A DNA stretch of 64,000 nucleotides from Ruegeria halocynthiae (lineage in GTDB: Bacteria; Pseudomonadota; Alphaproteobacteria; Rhodobacterales; Rhodobacteraceae): positions 1 through 64,000 of the forward strand of contig NZ_JQEZ01000007.1 in assembly GCF_000743705.1 (NCBI RefSeq). Direction: 5' to 3'. Made by a program: the position numbers and the translations under genes. A model generated the notes under the pieces. That model ran no database searches and had not been told where the DNA came from. It saw only the letters and a list, made by a program, of their open reading frames with translations. Shown one piece after another: positions 34,514-43,794 of this stretch (the first letter of the stretch is position 1; every line of letters starts with the position of its first letter).

Positions 34514-35653
34514 TCAGCGAGGGCGGTGGATATGGGCACTTTGCACGATGCCAAAGGCCGCCATCAATACCAGCATTGCCGAGCCGCCATAGCTGACCAT
34601 CGGCAGCGGCACACCCACAACCGGGGCCAGCCCCATGACCATCGACATGTTAACGGCGAAGAACAGGAAAAAGTTCAGGGCAATGCCCAGCGTCACCAGT
34701 GACGAGAACCGGTCCTTGGTCGACAGCGCCGTGACCAGACAGAAGATCAGGATCAGCCCGTACAGGGTCAGCAGGGTGATGCCCCCGACAAAGCCGAATT
34801 CCTCGGCCAGTGTGGTAAAGATGAAATCGGTGTGTTTTTCGGGCAAGAAGTTCAGGCGCGATTGCGTGCCCTGCATGAAGCCGCGCCCGTTCCAGCCACC
34901 TGATCCCAGCGCGATCTTTGACTGGGTGATGTGATACCCCGCCCCCAGCGGGTCGGTCGACGGGTCCAGAAACGTGTCGATCCGGCGGAACTGATAATCC
35001 TTGAGCAGCTGCCATTCCGTGCCCCGGCTGTTGAACACGGTGGCAATCAGGCCAACCACGGCGGCAATGACGGCGGCGAAATATGCCCAGTGAACCCCGG
35101 CCAGAAACATCAACCCGCCGCCCGCTGCCAACAACAGGATCGAGGTGCCCAGATCAGGCTGGCGCAAGACCATGAAGGTGGGGACCAGGATCAGGATCAC
35201 CGGAATGACAACCCAAAGTGGCCGGGACGTCTTGTACGAGGGCAACCAGTCGTAATAGGCCGCCAACAGCATCACCAGCGTCACCTTCATCACCTCGGAC
35301 GGCTGCAGACGCATGAACCCCAAGTCGATCCAGCGCTGGGCGCCCATTCCGATGGTTCCAAACAGCTCAACAAAAATCAGCAGGGCAATGGACCCCAGAT
35401 AGGCCACCACCGACATGTTGCGCCAGAACCAGATCGGCACCAGAGCGATGATGAACATGACCGTCAGACCCAGCCCGAACCGTTCCATCTGCGGTTCGGC
35501 CCAGGGCAGCCACGACCCGCCCGCCACCGAATACAGCATCAGGAAACCGGCGCTGGCCGTGCTGATCAGCAACAGGGTCAGCGGCCAGTTCATATACAGG
35601 AACTTGCGGAACCCCGATGGCGTGGATTTGACGGCGTATTCAAGATAGCTCAT
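34514..35653 (-). CDS. rodA: Rod-shape-determining SEDS glycosyltransferase RodA
   Basis: 379 residues, about ten membrane helices. SEDS family motifs: GAQRWIDLGFMRLQPSEVMK, RQPDLGTSILLL and PEKHTDFIFTTLAEEFGFVGG, with the C-terminal VPLPMVSYGGSAMLVLM. RodA polymerises glycan strands for lateral wall growth, together with PBP2. The start overlaps the mrdA stop (ATGA), as in most alphaproteobacteria. Confidence 0.96.
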   Translation of the reverse strand: MSYLEYAVKSTPSGFRKFLYMNWPLTLLLISTASAGFLMLYSVAGGSWLPWAEPQMERFGLGLTVMFIIALVPIWFWRNMSVVAYLGSIALLIFVELFGTIGMGAQRWIDLGFMRLQPSEVMKVTLVMLLAAYYDWLPSYKTSRPLWVVIPVILILVPTFMVLRQPDLGTSILLLAAGGGLMFLAGVHWAYFAAVIAAVVGLIATVFNSRGTEWQLLKDYQFRRIDTFLDPSTDPLGAGYHITQSKIALGSGGWNGRGFMQGTQSRLNFLPEKHTDFIFTTLAEEFGFVGGITLLTLYGLILIFCLVTALSTKDRFSSLVTLGIALNFFLFFAVNMSMVMGLAPVVGVPLPMVSYGGSAMLVLMAAFGIVQSAHIHRPR

Positions 35654-37599
35654 GCGCGGTCCTTTTCATCGGGACGCGCTTTGGGGCGTCGGTCGCCCTC
35701 TAGCCGCTTTTGCTGTTCCTTGATGCGTTCGCGGTCAGCAACCGGATAGGCATCAAGCGGCGGTGTGCCATTGTACAGCGCCTGCAGCATGATATCCCGT
35801 GCGACCGGGGCGGCCGCCTTGGACCCCCCGCCGCCATGTTCCACAACCACAGCGATGGCATACTTTGGGTTGTCATAGGGCGCAAAGCTGACGAACAGCG
35901 CGTGGTCGCGGCGCTCCCACGGCAGGTCCTCGTTGCGGATCACACCGGCGGCGCGTTCGGCTTTGGTGATGTTGCGCACCTGGCTGGTGCCGGTCTTGCC
36001 GGCCATGCGGAACTCATCCTCGATGATCCGGCTGCGATAGGCGGTGCCGCGCCGGTCATTCGAGACCGAGAACATTGCTTTGCGAATTTGATCGAGGTTG
36101 TAGGGGTTGATCTCCAGCGGTTCGCCCGCACCCGTCGGCTGTTCGACTCCATCGACCGACCGGACCAGACGCGGGGAAACTGCGCGCCCGGTCGCGATCC
36201 GCGCTGTCATGACCGCCAGCTGCAGCGGCGAGGCCAGCATAAAGCCCTGCCCGATCGAGGCGTTCGCCGTGTCACCGACCAGCCACTCCTCGCCGTGTAC
36301 TCGGCGCTTCCACTCCTGATTTGGCGCCAGACCGGCCGCAACGGCAGACATCGGGATGTCGTGCCTGACGCCCAGTCCCAGCTTCCGGGCCATCTCGGAT
36401 ATATTGTCGATGCCTGTGCGCAGGGCCACGTCATAGTAATAGACGTCACAGCTGCGTTTCAGTGACAGGCCAAGATCGACGGTGCCGTGGCCGCCGCGTT
36501 TCCAGCAGTGAAAGCGACGGCTGCCCACCTTCAGGTGTCCGGGGCAATAGACGGTGTTTCCCGGTCCGATCACTCCGGCCTCAAGCGCGGCCAGCGCGGT
36601 CACCATCTTGAAGGTGGACCCGGGCGGATAGGTGCCCTGCACGGTCTTGTTCGCCAGCGGGCGATATTTGTCCTGCGTCAGGGTCCGGTAGTCCGCGACC
36701 GAGATACCGCGCACGAACAGGTTGGGATCGAAACTTGGGGCAGAGCTGATGGCCCGGATATCCCCGGTCTCGCAGTCGATCACGACCGCTGCCGCGCTTT
36801 CACCTGCCAGCCGGGCCTGTGCGTATTGTTGAAGGTCCGCATCCACGGAAAGTTGCAGATCGGCCCCTGTTTCGCCTTCCTGACGATCCAGTTCGCGCAT
36901 CACGCGGCCGGTGGCGTTAACTTCGACCCGTTTGGCACCAGCTTTGCCGCGCAGGCTGATTTCCTGTTTGGCCTCCAGCCCGACCTTGCCGATCTGGAAC
37001 CGGGGAATGCGCAGCACCGGTTCGGGGTCTTCGATCTGACTGAGGTCATAGTCGCTGACCGGGCCGACATAGCCGACCACATGGGCGAAATCCTCGTATC
37101 GGGGGTATTCGCGGGCCATCCCGACCTCAGGCGTTACGCCGGGCAGGGCGGGGGCGTTGACGGCGACCTTCGAGATATCCTCCCACGTGACCTGATCGGC
37201 CAGCGTAACCGGCAGGAACGGGGCCGAGCGGCGCATTTCAGCCTTGGCGCGCTCGATCTCATCCTGGGTCAGCGGGATTAAATCGGACAGCTTGGCGATG
37301 ACCTTGTCGATATCGCCCGCATCCTCGCGCACAATGACAATCCGGTAGGATTGCGAGTTTTGTCCGATGATCTGCCCGTTGCGATCATAGATGCGTCCGC
37401 GTGTCGGCGGGATCAGGCGGATGTTGATGCGGTTTTCCTCGGCCAGCAGGCGGTATTCGTCCGCCTGATCGACCTGCATAAACCGCATCCGCGCCGCCAA
37501 CCCGCCGACAAAGGCGGCTTGCAATCCGCCCAGGATCAGCGCCCTGCGCGGCAAGCGTTTATAGGCAAGGCCCTGGGATTTGGATTTGTGCTGTTTCAT
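35650..37599 (-). CDS. mrdA: Penicillin-binding protein 2 (transpeptidase of the elongasome)
   Basis: 649 residues. A short cytoplasmic stretch and one membrane helix (ALILGGLQAAFVGGLAA) are followed by the pedestal domain. In the transpeptidase domain the catalytic serine lies in PPGSTFKM, the second motif is SCD (LKRSCDVYYYD) and the third KTGTS. PBP2 crosslinks the strands made by RodA. A C-terminal basic tail (EGDRRPKARPDEKDRA) is present. Start overlaps the mreD stop (ATGA). Confidence 0.96.
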   Translation of the reverse strand: MKQHKSKSQGLAYKRLPRRALILGGLQAAFVGGLAARMRFMQVDQADEYRLLAEENRINIRLIPPTRGRIYDRNGQIIGQNSQSYRIVIVREDAGDIDKVIAKLSDLIPLTQDEIERAKAEMRRSAPFLPVTLADQVTWEDISKVAVNAPALPGVTPEVGMAREYPRYEDFAHVVGYVGPVSDYDLSQIEDPEPVLRIPRFQIGKVGLEAKQEISLRGKAGAKRVEVNATGRVMRELDRQEGETGADLQLSVDADLQQYAQARLAGESAAAVVIDCETGDIRAISSAPSFDPNLFVRGISVADYRTLTQDKYRPLANKTVQGTYPPGSTFKMVTALAALEAGVIGPGNTVYCPGHLKVGSRRFHCWKRGGHGTVDLGLSLKRSCDVYYYDVALRTGIDNISEMARKLGLGVRHDIPMSAVAAGLAPNQEWKRRVHGEEWLVGDTANASIGQGFMLASPLQLAVMTARIATGRAVSPRLVRSVDGVEQPTGAGEPLEINPYNLDQIRKAMFSVSNDRRGTAYRSRIIEDEFRMAGKTGTSQVRNITKAERAAGVIRNEDLPWERRDHALFVSFAPYDNPKYAIAVVVEHGGGGSKAAAPVARDIMLQALYNGTPPLDAYPVADRERIKEQQKRLEGDRRPKARPDEKDRA

Positions 37600-38132
37600 G
37601 TTCGCACCCCTGATGTGCCGGATTCAGCGGTAGATGCACGTCGCACGCCGCATCCATTCTGGCTGAGAAGAACGATCAGAGGGTAAACCGCAATTGTCAG
37701 AACCACTTGCACGGCGACTGGCCCCAATGCTGCCTGTTGCACCGAAAGAATAGCAAGAATAACGCGATTCAAAACAAAAACAGCCGTGATCGCCACAGCG
37801 ATAGTGCTCCATTCGCCCAAAAAGCCAGCATCCCTCATTCCAGATCCTGCCGACCGAAGATAGGCCGCGCCCAATACGACAAGGGCCGCCAGCAAGCCGG
37901 GCGGCCGCTGAAGAAGCAGGTCGGCCATCAGCATCACAAAGGCAATCAATACGGTCGGGACGTATTCAGGCCGCCGCAGAACCCAGGCAAAGGTCAATGC
38001 GATCAGTAAATCGGGAAACGGCCAGCGATCAGGTTGCGTGTCCAGCGGCAGCAGATGCAGGAACATGATCAGCGCGGCCAGCAACAGGAATAACCCGCGT
38101 TTGGACCAAAGTTGCGAGACCTGGCTATCCAT
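37596..38132 (-). CDS. mreD: Rod-shape protein MreD
   Basis: 178 residues from ATG 38132, chosen because it overlaps the mreC stop by 8 bp and has GAGG about 8 bp upstream; a start at 38189 would overlap mreC by 65 bp. Five to six hydrophobic segments, PDLLIALTFAWVLRRPEYVP being the recognisable MreD core. It is poorly conserved, and the call rests on both this motif and its position between mreC and mrdA. Role: inner-membrane part of the cell-elongation complex. Confidence 0.88.
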   Translation of the reverse strand: MDSQVSQLWSKRGLFLLLAALIMFLHLLPLDTQPDRWPFPDLLIALTFAWVLRRPEYVPTVLIAFVMLMADLLLQRPPGLLAALVVLGAAYLRSAGSGMRDAGFLGEWSTIAVAITAVFVLNRVILAILSVQQAALGPVAVQVVLTIAVYPLIVLLSQNGCGVRRASTAESGTSGVRT

Positions 38133-39027
38133 CACCAACCTCGGTCGGGGTAAGCGCGGCTTCGGGTTGTTTCGGGCCGACGATGTCACCGGATTCCCGA
38201 ATTGCAGGCGCAGAATGGTATCGCAGCACCCTCAGAAACTCGAGCCGTTCAAAGTCTGCCGACAGGCGCACGCGCAGGCGACCACCGGGGTCGGCGGTGA
38301 TCTGACCGATCAGCAGGCCAGCGGGAAAGACGCCCCCATCGCCCGAGGTCACCACACGGTCGCCGGGGCGCACAAGTTCGCGGTTCTCCAGAAACTCAAC
38401 CACAGGTGCGGGGGTGTTGTCGCCTGTGATCAGGGCGGTCTGGCCCGAGGGTTGAATCGTCGCCGGAATTGCGCTGGATGCATCGGTCATCAGGATCACC
38501 CGTGCCGTATCCGCCCCCACGCCCGAGATGCGCCCGACCACGCCGATTCCGTCCATGGTGGCCCAGCCATCGGTGATACCGTCGCGTTCGCCCACGTTCA
38601 GTAGAACGGACTGCCGGAAGGGCGAACCGCTGTCGGCCATGACAACACCGGTGATGTAAGTCAGGCGCGGATCAAGGCGCACATTGTTCAGGTCCAGCAG
38701 CCTGGCGTTTTCCTGTTCCAGTTGCAGCGCGGCCTCTTTCCAGGCGCGCATCAGGCGCAACTCGCTGCGCAGCTCTTGGTTTTGCTCGCTCAGGCGCTGA
38801 TAGCTTTGGAAATCGCGCACCAGATTGACCGCAGCCGTGACCGGAACCATGGCCCATTCCATCGAAGGCACCACCTTGTCCACCACCTGCGCGCGGAACC
38901 GTTCCACACGTGGGCTGTCAATGCGCCAGACCAGAAAGATGGCCAGCAGACACAGCACCACAATCCCCAGCAGCAAGCGGCGCAGGGGGGTGGTGTATTC
39001 ATCGCGCTGTGATCGGTCTTTTGCCAC
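38125..39027 (-). CDS. mreC: Rod-shape protein MreC
   Basis: 300 residues from GTG 39027, with GGAAGGAG before it. N-terminal membrane helix (LLLGIVVLCLLAIFLVW), a coiled coil (about 70-110; QSYQRLSEQNQELRSELRLM) and two beta barrels with SGSPFRQSVLLNVGERDGI and VVGRISGVG. MreC is the periplasmic scaffold that activates PBP2. The product ends LTPTEVGDG. Confidence 0.95.
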   Translation of the reverse strand: MAKDRSQRDEYTTPLRRLLLGIVVLCLLAIFLVWRIDSPRVERFRAQVVDKVVPSMEWAMVPVTAAVNLVRDFQSYQRLSEQNQELRSELRLMRAWKEAALQLEQENARLLDLNNVRLDPRLTYITGVVMADSGSPFRQSVLLNVGERDGITDGWATMDGIGVVGRISGVGADTARVILMTDASSAIPATIQPSGQTALITGDNTPAPVVEFLENRELVRPGDRVVTSGDGGVFPAGLLIGQITADPGGRLRVRLSADFERLEFLRVLRYHSAPAIRESGDIVGPKQPEAALTPTEVGDG

Positions 39028-39088
39028 AGGACTCCTTCCCGTGCTGCTCGCGCCCGATTGTTGACCCCGTTCTTAAAGGGTGCGCGCC

Positions 39089-40201
<1,113 letters not shown>

Positions 40202-40290
40202 TTATAGGGTGCCATCACGCCCGGTAAAAGGGCTGATTCCGCGTTAGTCAGCACCTTTCCGCCTTATTGAATGGGACTTTAGAAGGCAAC

Positions 40291-41076
40291 ATGCTCTCTT
40301 ATCAACACATTTACCATGCTGGAAATCTGGCTGATGTGCAAAAGCACGCATTGTTGGCGTGGATGCTGAACTATCTGACCGGCAAGGACAAACCGCTGAC
40401 CTACCTTGAGACGCATTCAGGGCGTGGTTTGTATAAGCTGGATGCGACCGAGGCACAGCGCACGGGCGAGGCCGCGGCAGGCATCCAACGCGGCCAGCGT
40501 GAAGGCTGGTTTGACGACACTCATCCCTTGTCCCGGGCGCTGCAAAAGGTCCAGGCGCAGCATGGGCCAGAGGCCTACGCCGGGTCACCTTTGATCGCAG
40601 CGCGTCTTTTGCGAGAACAAGACAGCCTGCATTTTGCCGAGTTGCACCCCCAAGAGCATTCGGTTCTGGCAACGGTGCTGTCTCCGTTTGGCGCCAAAGT
40701 GTATCGACAGGATGGGTATGAGTTGGCGCAATCCTTGTTGCCGCCGACACCCCGGCGGGGACTGTTGCTGATTGATCCCAGTTACGAGGTGAAGTCGGAA
40801 TATGACCGGATGCCCGGAATGATCGCCAAGTTGCATCGCAAGTGGAATGTCGGGGTCATCGCACTGTGGTATCCGATTTTGACGGACATGCGGCATGAGG
40901 CAATGATTTCAGCACTGCAGGCGCAAAGCTTGCAGAAAACCGTCCGCCACGAGGTGCGGTTTGCACCGGTGCGCGACGGTCACCGTATGATCGGGTCAGG
41001 CATGTTTATTATCAATGCGCCGTTTGGCATCGAAACCGAAACGGCGCGTTTATCGGCGGTGTTTGCTGATCTCTGA
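40291..41076 (+). CDS. rlmJ: 23S rRNA (adenine-2030 N6)-methyltransferase RlmJ
   Basis: 261 residues from ATG 40291, with AGAAGG 4-5 bp upstream. The N-terminus MLSYQHIYHAGNLADVQKH is diagnostic of the RlmJ (YhiR) family; the SAM-binding segment is THSGRGLY and the catalytic motif IDPSYE replaces the more usual DPPYE. The enzyme methylates a single adenine of 23S rRNA before ribosome assembly. It is divergent from mreB. Confidence 0.93.
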   Translation: MLSYQHIYHAGNLADVQKHALLAWMLNYLTGKDKPLTYLETHSGRGLYKLDATEAQRTGEAAAGIQRGQREGWFDDTHPLSRALQKVQAQHGPEAYAGSPLIAARLLREQDSLHFAELHPQEHSVLATVLSPFGAKVYRQDGYELAQSLLPPTPRRGLLLIDPSYEVKSEYDRMPGMIAKLHRKWNVGVIALWYPILTDMRHEAMISALQAQSLQKTVRHEVRFAPVRDGHRMIGSGMFIINAPFGIETETARLSAVFADL

Positions 41077-41156
41077 TATCTGGTCGGGGGGAATTCCAGC
41101 TTAGGACGGGACGGCTCCCGCCTCGGGTGCCCGCATCAAAGATGCAGCCAACCGAG

Positions 41157-41197
41157 TTGGGCCCGGCAGCGCGCCGCAGGCGCGCTGCCGGGCCCAA
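41157..41197. repeat. Perfect 19-bp inverted repeat (REP-like hairpin or bidirectional terminator)
   Basis: Arms 41157-41175 and 41179-41197 pair without mismatch around a 3-base loop GCA; the arms begin TTGGGCCCGGC. A smaller hairpin GCATC-AAA-GATGC lies upstream (41133-41145). It sits between the convergent ends of rlmJ (41076) and leuA (41264), so it may terminate both transcripts, but there is no following T run. The extreme GC and perfection suggest a dispersed palindromic element. Confidence 0.75.
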
Positions 41198-41263
41198 TGC
41201 CGCAAGGTGGTTCGGCGCAGCCGGCCCGCCGCGGGAACGGGAGTGTTTGCCCCCGCTCTGTGG

Positions 41264-42832
41264 TCAGGTCAGGTCTTTATAGCTGATCTCGCGCGCATCG
41301 GCGCCGGGGCCGGTCTTTTCGCGGCGCATGATCAGGCGGTTCAGCGCGTGGATATAGGCCTTGGCCGAAGCCACCACTGTATCCGTGTTCGCCGACTGGC
41401 CAGTTGCGATCATGCCATCCTCACCCAGCCGGACCGAGACTGTTGCCTGCGCATCCGTGCCTTCGGTGACCGCATGGACCTGATACAACTGCAGCTGGGT
41501 CTTGTTCGGATAGATCGCGCGGATGGCCTTGAACGTCGCATCCACCGGCCCGTCGCCATGTTCGGTGGCGATGACGTCCTTGCCATCGACCTCCAGTTCA
41601 ACCGTTGATTCTGCCTGACCGCCCGTGCCACAGGTGACCTTCATCGACACCAGTTGCAGATGATCACCGGCCTCATCCAGGGTCATCAATGCGATGAGAT
41701 CATCGTCGAAGACCTCTTTCTTACGGTCCGCCAAGTCCTTGAAGCGCACGAAGATGTCCTTGAGCTGGTTGTCCCCAACGTCAAAACCCAGGGTTTCCAA
41801 CTTATCGCGCAACGCAGCCCGGCCCGAGTGTTTGCCCAATGGCAGCGACGTGCCAGAGAGGCCGATATCCTCGGGGCGCATGATCTCAAAGTTCTCGCGG
41901 TTCTTGAGCATGCCATCCTGATGGATGCCGCTTTCATGGGCAAAGGCGTTCTTGCCGACGATGGCCTTGTTGAACTGCACGTTAAAGCCCGACACGGTCG
42001 CCACGCGGCGCGAGATATGCATGATCTTCGTGGTGTCGATGCCGGTGTGCCACGGCATGATGTCGTTGCGGGTGCGCAGCGCCATCACCACCTCTTCCAG
42101 CGCGGTGTTGCCCGCGCGTTCGCCCAGGCCGTTGATTGTGCATTCGATCTGACGCGCGCCACCAGCAACAGCTGCCAGCGAGTTCGCGGTCGCCATGCCA
42201 AGGTCATTGTGGCAATGGGTTGCAAACACCACCTCATCCGCGCCGGGAACAGCGTCGATCAGGCGCTTGATCAGGTCGGCGGATTCGACCGGGGCCGTGT
42301 AGCCAACCGTATCGGGAATATTGATCGTGGTTGCGCCCGCTTTGATCGCAATTTCGATCACACGGCACAGGTAATCCCATTCGGTGCGGGTGGCATCCAT
42401 CGGGGACCACTGCACGTTTTCGCACAGATTGCGCGCATGGCTGACCGTCTCGTGGATCTTGTCGGCCATTTCGTCCTGGGTCAGGTTCGGAATGGCGCGG
42501 TGCAGCGGCGAGGTGCCGATAAAGGTGTGAATGCGGCTTTTGCCAGCGTGTTTCACCGCCTCCCAACAGCGATCGATATCTGCAAAATTGGCGCGGGCCA
42601 GACCGCAGATGCGGCTGTTTTTCGACCGCTGCGCAATCTCGGAAACCGCCTTGAAATCGCCCTCGGAGGCGATGGGGAAACCGGCTTCGATGATGTCGAC
42701 GCCCATCTCGTCCAGCAGCTCGGCGATTTCCAGCTTTTCGGCATGGGTCATGGTCGCGCCGGGGCTCTGCTCGCCGTCGCGCAAAGTGGTATCGAAGATC
42801 ACGACGCGGTCTTGATCGGTCACATTGGTCAT
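41264..42832 (-). CDS. leuA: 2-isopropylmalate synthase
   Basis: 522 residues, full length. DTTLRDGEQSPGATM starts the TIM-barrel catalytic domain; THCHNDLGMATANSLAA holds the metal-binding histidines and GNTALEEVVMALRTR follows. The C-terminal regulatory domain (from about 385) is present, with GTGGQAESTVELEVDGKDV, so feedback control by leucine is expected. It catalyses the first committed step of leucine synthesis. A leucine-rich leader peptide and hairpin lie upstream (42866-42997). Confidence 0.97.
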   Translation of the reverse strand: MTNVTDQDRVVIFDTTLRDGEQSPGATMTHAEKLEIAELLDEMGVDIIEAGFPIASEGDFKAVSEIAQRSKNSRICGLARANFADIDRCWEAVKHAGKSRIHTFIGTSPLHRAIPNLTQDEMADKIHETVSHARNLCENVQWSPMDATRTEWDYLCRVIEIAIKAGATTINIPDTVGYTAPVESADLIKRLIDAVPGADEVVFATHCHNDLGMATANSLAAVAGGARQIECTINGLGERAGNTALEEVVMALRTRNDIMPWHTGIDTTKIMHISRRVATVSGFNVQFNKAIVGKNAFAHESGIHQDGMLKNRENFEIMRPEDIGLSGTSLPLGKHSGRAALRDKLETLGFDVGDNQLKDIFVRFKDLADRKKEVFDDDLIALMTLDEAGDHLQLVSMKVTCGTGGQAESTVELEVDGKDVIATEHGDGPVDATFKAIRAIYPNKTQLQLYQVHAVTEGTDAQATVSVRLGEDGMIATGQSANTDTVVASAKAYIHALNRLIMRREKTGPGADAREISYKDLT

Positions 42833-42865
42833 GGGAATCTCTTTCTTGTCTGTCCTAAAGCCTAT

Positions 42866-42917
42866 GGCGCGCGGGCGTCCTCCTCTGAGCGGGCGCGCCG
42901 GGTGGCACGCTCAGAGG
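42866..42917 (-). promoter_or_regulatory. leuA leader hairpins (candidate attenuator)
   Basis: Downstream of, and overlapping, the leader stop codon is a perfect 10-bp stem (42908-42917 with 42882-42891; arm CCTCTGAGCG). Part of its loop (42893-42899, GGCGCGC on the transcript) can instead pair with GCGCGCC at 42866-42872. Two competing pairings next to a leucine-rich leader are the layout of a translation-sensing attenuator. No U-run follows, so control could act on leuA translation rather than on termination (inference). Confidence 0.55.
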
Positions 42918-42997
42918 CGGATTAGGATCAGTAGGCCACGCAGCGACGCACCGCGAAGGGCGGCGTCGGCAAAAGGGATATCTGCGCGGTTAATCAT
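42911..42997 (-). CDS. Leucine-rich leader peptide upstream of leuA
   Basis: 28 codons from ATG 42997 to TGA 42913-42911. It reads MINRADIPFADAALRG and then ASLRGLLILIRL, so five of the last ten residues are leucine (19, 22, 23, 25 and 28), with two rare CTA codons. It ends 78 bp before the leuA start and its stop lies within a strong hairpin. Leader peptides of this type sense charged tRNA-Leu in proteobacterial leucine operons. Longer in-frame forms starting further upstream are unlikely. Confidence 0.65.
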   Translation of the reverse strand: MINRADIPFADAALRGASLRGLLILIRL

Positions 42998-43118
42998 GAG
43001 GCGGAATTTATACAGAGCCCGCCCGGAATGAAAAGACCAATTTGCGGGTAATAACGGCAGAGCGGTTTCTTTTCCCCGTTGCATTGATCCGCCTGTGCCG
43101 GCGGCTAGGTAGTTTGCC

Positions 43119-43784
43119 ATGAAAACGGCATTGGTCATAGGCGCGTCGGGGGGAATCGGACACGCGGTTTGCGCGCGCCTGACCGGGCAGGGGGCGCTGG
43201 TGACGCCCTTGTCGCGCTCGGTTGACGGGTTTGACCTGACAGATTCCGATAGCGTAGACCGCGCATTGGCTGCGATCCCCGATTTGTTTGACCTGATCCT
43301 CGTCGCGACTGGAGCGCTGGAGATCAACGGCGCAACCCCGGAGAAGACTGTCCGGTCTGTTTCGGCGCAGGCGATGATGGATCAATTCGCGCTGAACGCC
43401 GTTGGCCCGGCCTTGATTCTAAGGCACACGCCGCGCTTATTGCCACGTGATCGGCGTGCGGTTTTCGCCGTTCTGTCGGCACGTGTCGGGTCGATCGGGG
43501 ACAATCGGCTGGGCGGATGGGTCAGTTATCGTGCGTCCAAGGCGGCGGTGAATCAGATCATCCGCACCGGTGCCATAGAACTGTCCCGGACGCACGCACA
43601 GGCGATCTGTGTTGCCCTGCACCCCGGCACCGTAAAGACGGAATTCACCCAAAAGTACCTCGGGCGGCACCCCGCTGTTACGCCAGAGGCCGCCGCCAAG
43701 AACCTGCTGAACGTCGTGTCGAAACTGACCCCTGCCGACAGCGGTGGCTTTTTTGACTGGGCGGGAAAACCGGTGCCGTGGTAA
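43119..43784 (+). CDS. Short-chain dehydrogenase/reductase (SDR)
   Basis: 221 residues, on the short side for the family. NAD(P)-binding motif VIGASGGIGHAVCARL at the N-terminus, NAVGPAL, then Ser in VLSARVGSIGDN and the catalytic YRASKAA (Y-x-x-x-K). The C-terminal GGFFDWAGKPVPW is a conserved ending in this proteobacterial subgroup, often annotated C-factor-like. Substrate unknown. It is divergent from leuA and convergent with the MORN protein. Confidence 0.9.
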   Translation: MKTALVIGASGGIGHAVCARLTGQGALVTPLSRSVDGFDLTDSDSVDRALAAIPDLFDLILVATGALEINGATPEKTVRSVSAQAMMDQFALNAVGPALILRHTPRLLPRDRRAVFAVLSARVGSIGDNRLGGWVSYRASKAAVNQIIRTGAIELSRTHAQAICVALHPGTVKTEFTQKYLGRHPAVTPEAAAKNLLNVVSKLTPADSGGFFDWAGKPVPW

Positions 43785-43794
43785 CGGTGCGGGC

